Source: Bacilli bacterium
GTDB lineage: Bacteria > Bacillota_I > Bacilli_A > RF39 > UBA660
Direction of reading: 5' to 3'
Assembly: GCA_900772445.1 (NCBI GenBank)
Contig: CAAHEL010000086.1
Span: forward strand, 1 to 14,052
DNA length: 14,052 bases
Below the pieces are notes generated by a model. It saw only the letters and a program-made list of their open reading frames with translations, was not told where the DNA came from and did no database searches. A program made the position numbers and the translations under genes. Positions 13,978-14,052 of the stretch are shown here, one piece after another. Each line of letters begins with the position of its first letter. Position 1 is the stretch's first letter.

Positions 13978-14052
13978 TGGGACGGATTGTGGGAATCGAA
14001 CCCACGTATGTTGGAACCACAATCCAATGTGTTAACCACTTCACCAAATCCG
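13978..14052 (-). tRNA. tRNA-His (GTG), 5' end cut by the window edge
   Basis: A cloverleaf on the minus strand with encoded CCA (13978-13980) and C73, the discriminator that pairs with G-1 in tRNA-His. The anticodon stem is TTGGA/TCCAA and the anticodon GTG lies at 14018-14020. The T arm is GTGGG/CCCAC around TTCGATT. The acceptor 3' strand AATCCGT pairs with CGGATT, so the missing nucleotides are about one plus G-1 beyond 14052. Confidence 0.95.

Overview
The window is about 14 kb of very AT-rich DNA. It has Lys/Asn/Ile-rich proteins, short intergenic gaps, poly-T intrinsic terminators, sigma-A-type promoters and GGAGG-like ribosome binding sites. This points to a low-GC Bacillota, probably a gut-type Bacilli/Erysipelotrichia or RF39-like lineage (inference). 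Trp is encoded by TGG and the proteins end at ordinary stops, so the Mycoplasma code (TGA = Trp) is unlikely. A partial tRNA-His at the right edge and a tRNA-Met at the left edge bracket the region.

Left part (1-2640): tRNA-Met(CAT) on the minus strand is divergent from a plus-strand gene for a 550-aa two-span membrane protein of unknown family. That gene has a near-perfect promoter and its own terminator. It converges on a minus-strand monocistronic ftsQ/divIB, a cell-division protein with one TM segment and a POTRA domain.

Centre (2640-9905, minus strand): a compact Tad (tight adherence, type IVc pilus) operon is transcribed in the order tadE - tadF-like - tadZ - tadA - tadB - tadC. Two of its junctions are 8-nt overlaps, and an intrinsic terminator ends the operon. 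No Flp major pilin and no prepilin peptidase are encoded here. Immediately upstream, with its own promoter and terminator, lies an 874-aa surface protein. It has a signal peptide, one dockerin-like EF-hand repeat, a cohesin-like domain, two cadherin-like beta-sandwich domains, a C-terminal TM anchor and a basic tail. It is a plausible partner or adhesin for the secretion/pilus system, but the link rests on adjacency.

Right part (9906-14052): a 373-nt divergent intergenic region holds the surface-protein promoter, helically phased repeats, and the rpsD promoter with a structured leader that can hide the rpsD ribosome binding site (probable S4 autoregulation). rpsD (ribosomal protein S4) converges on a DUF5684-type membrane protein across a shared bidirectional hairpin terminator. 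Next comes a two-gene operon of an SDR oxidoreductase and a PLP enzyme of the YnbB/'aluminium resistance'/methionine gamma-lyase-like family, joined by an 8-nt overlap. The tRNA-His gene with its terminator closes the window.

The most notable points are the incomplete pilus locus with a pseudopilin lacking Glu+5, the cohesin+dockerin surface protein beside it, the structured rpsD leader, and a repeated habit of merging stop codons, terminators and the next promoter into the same bases.
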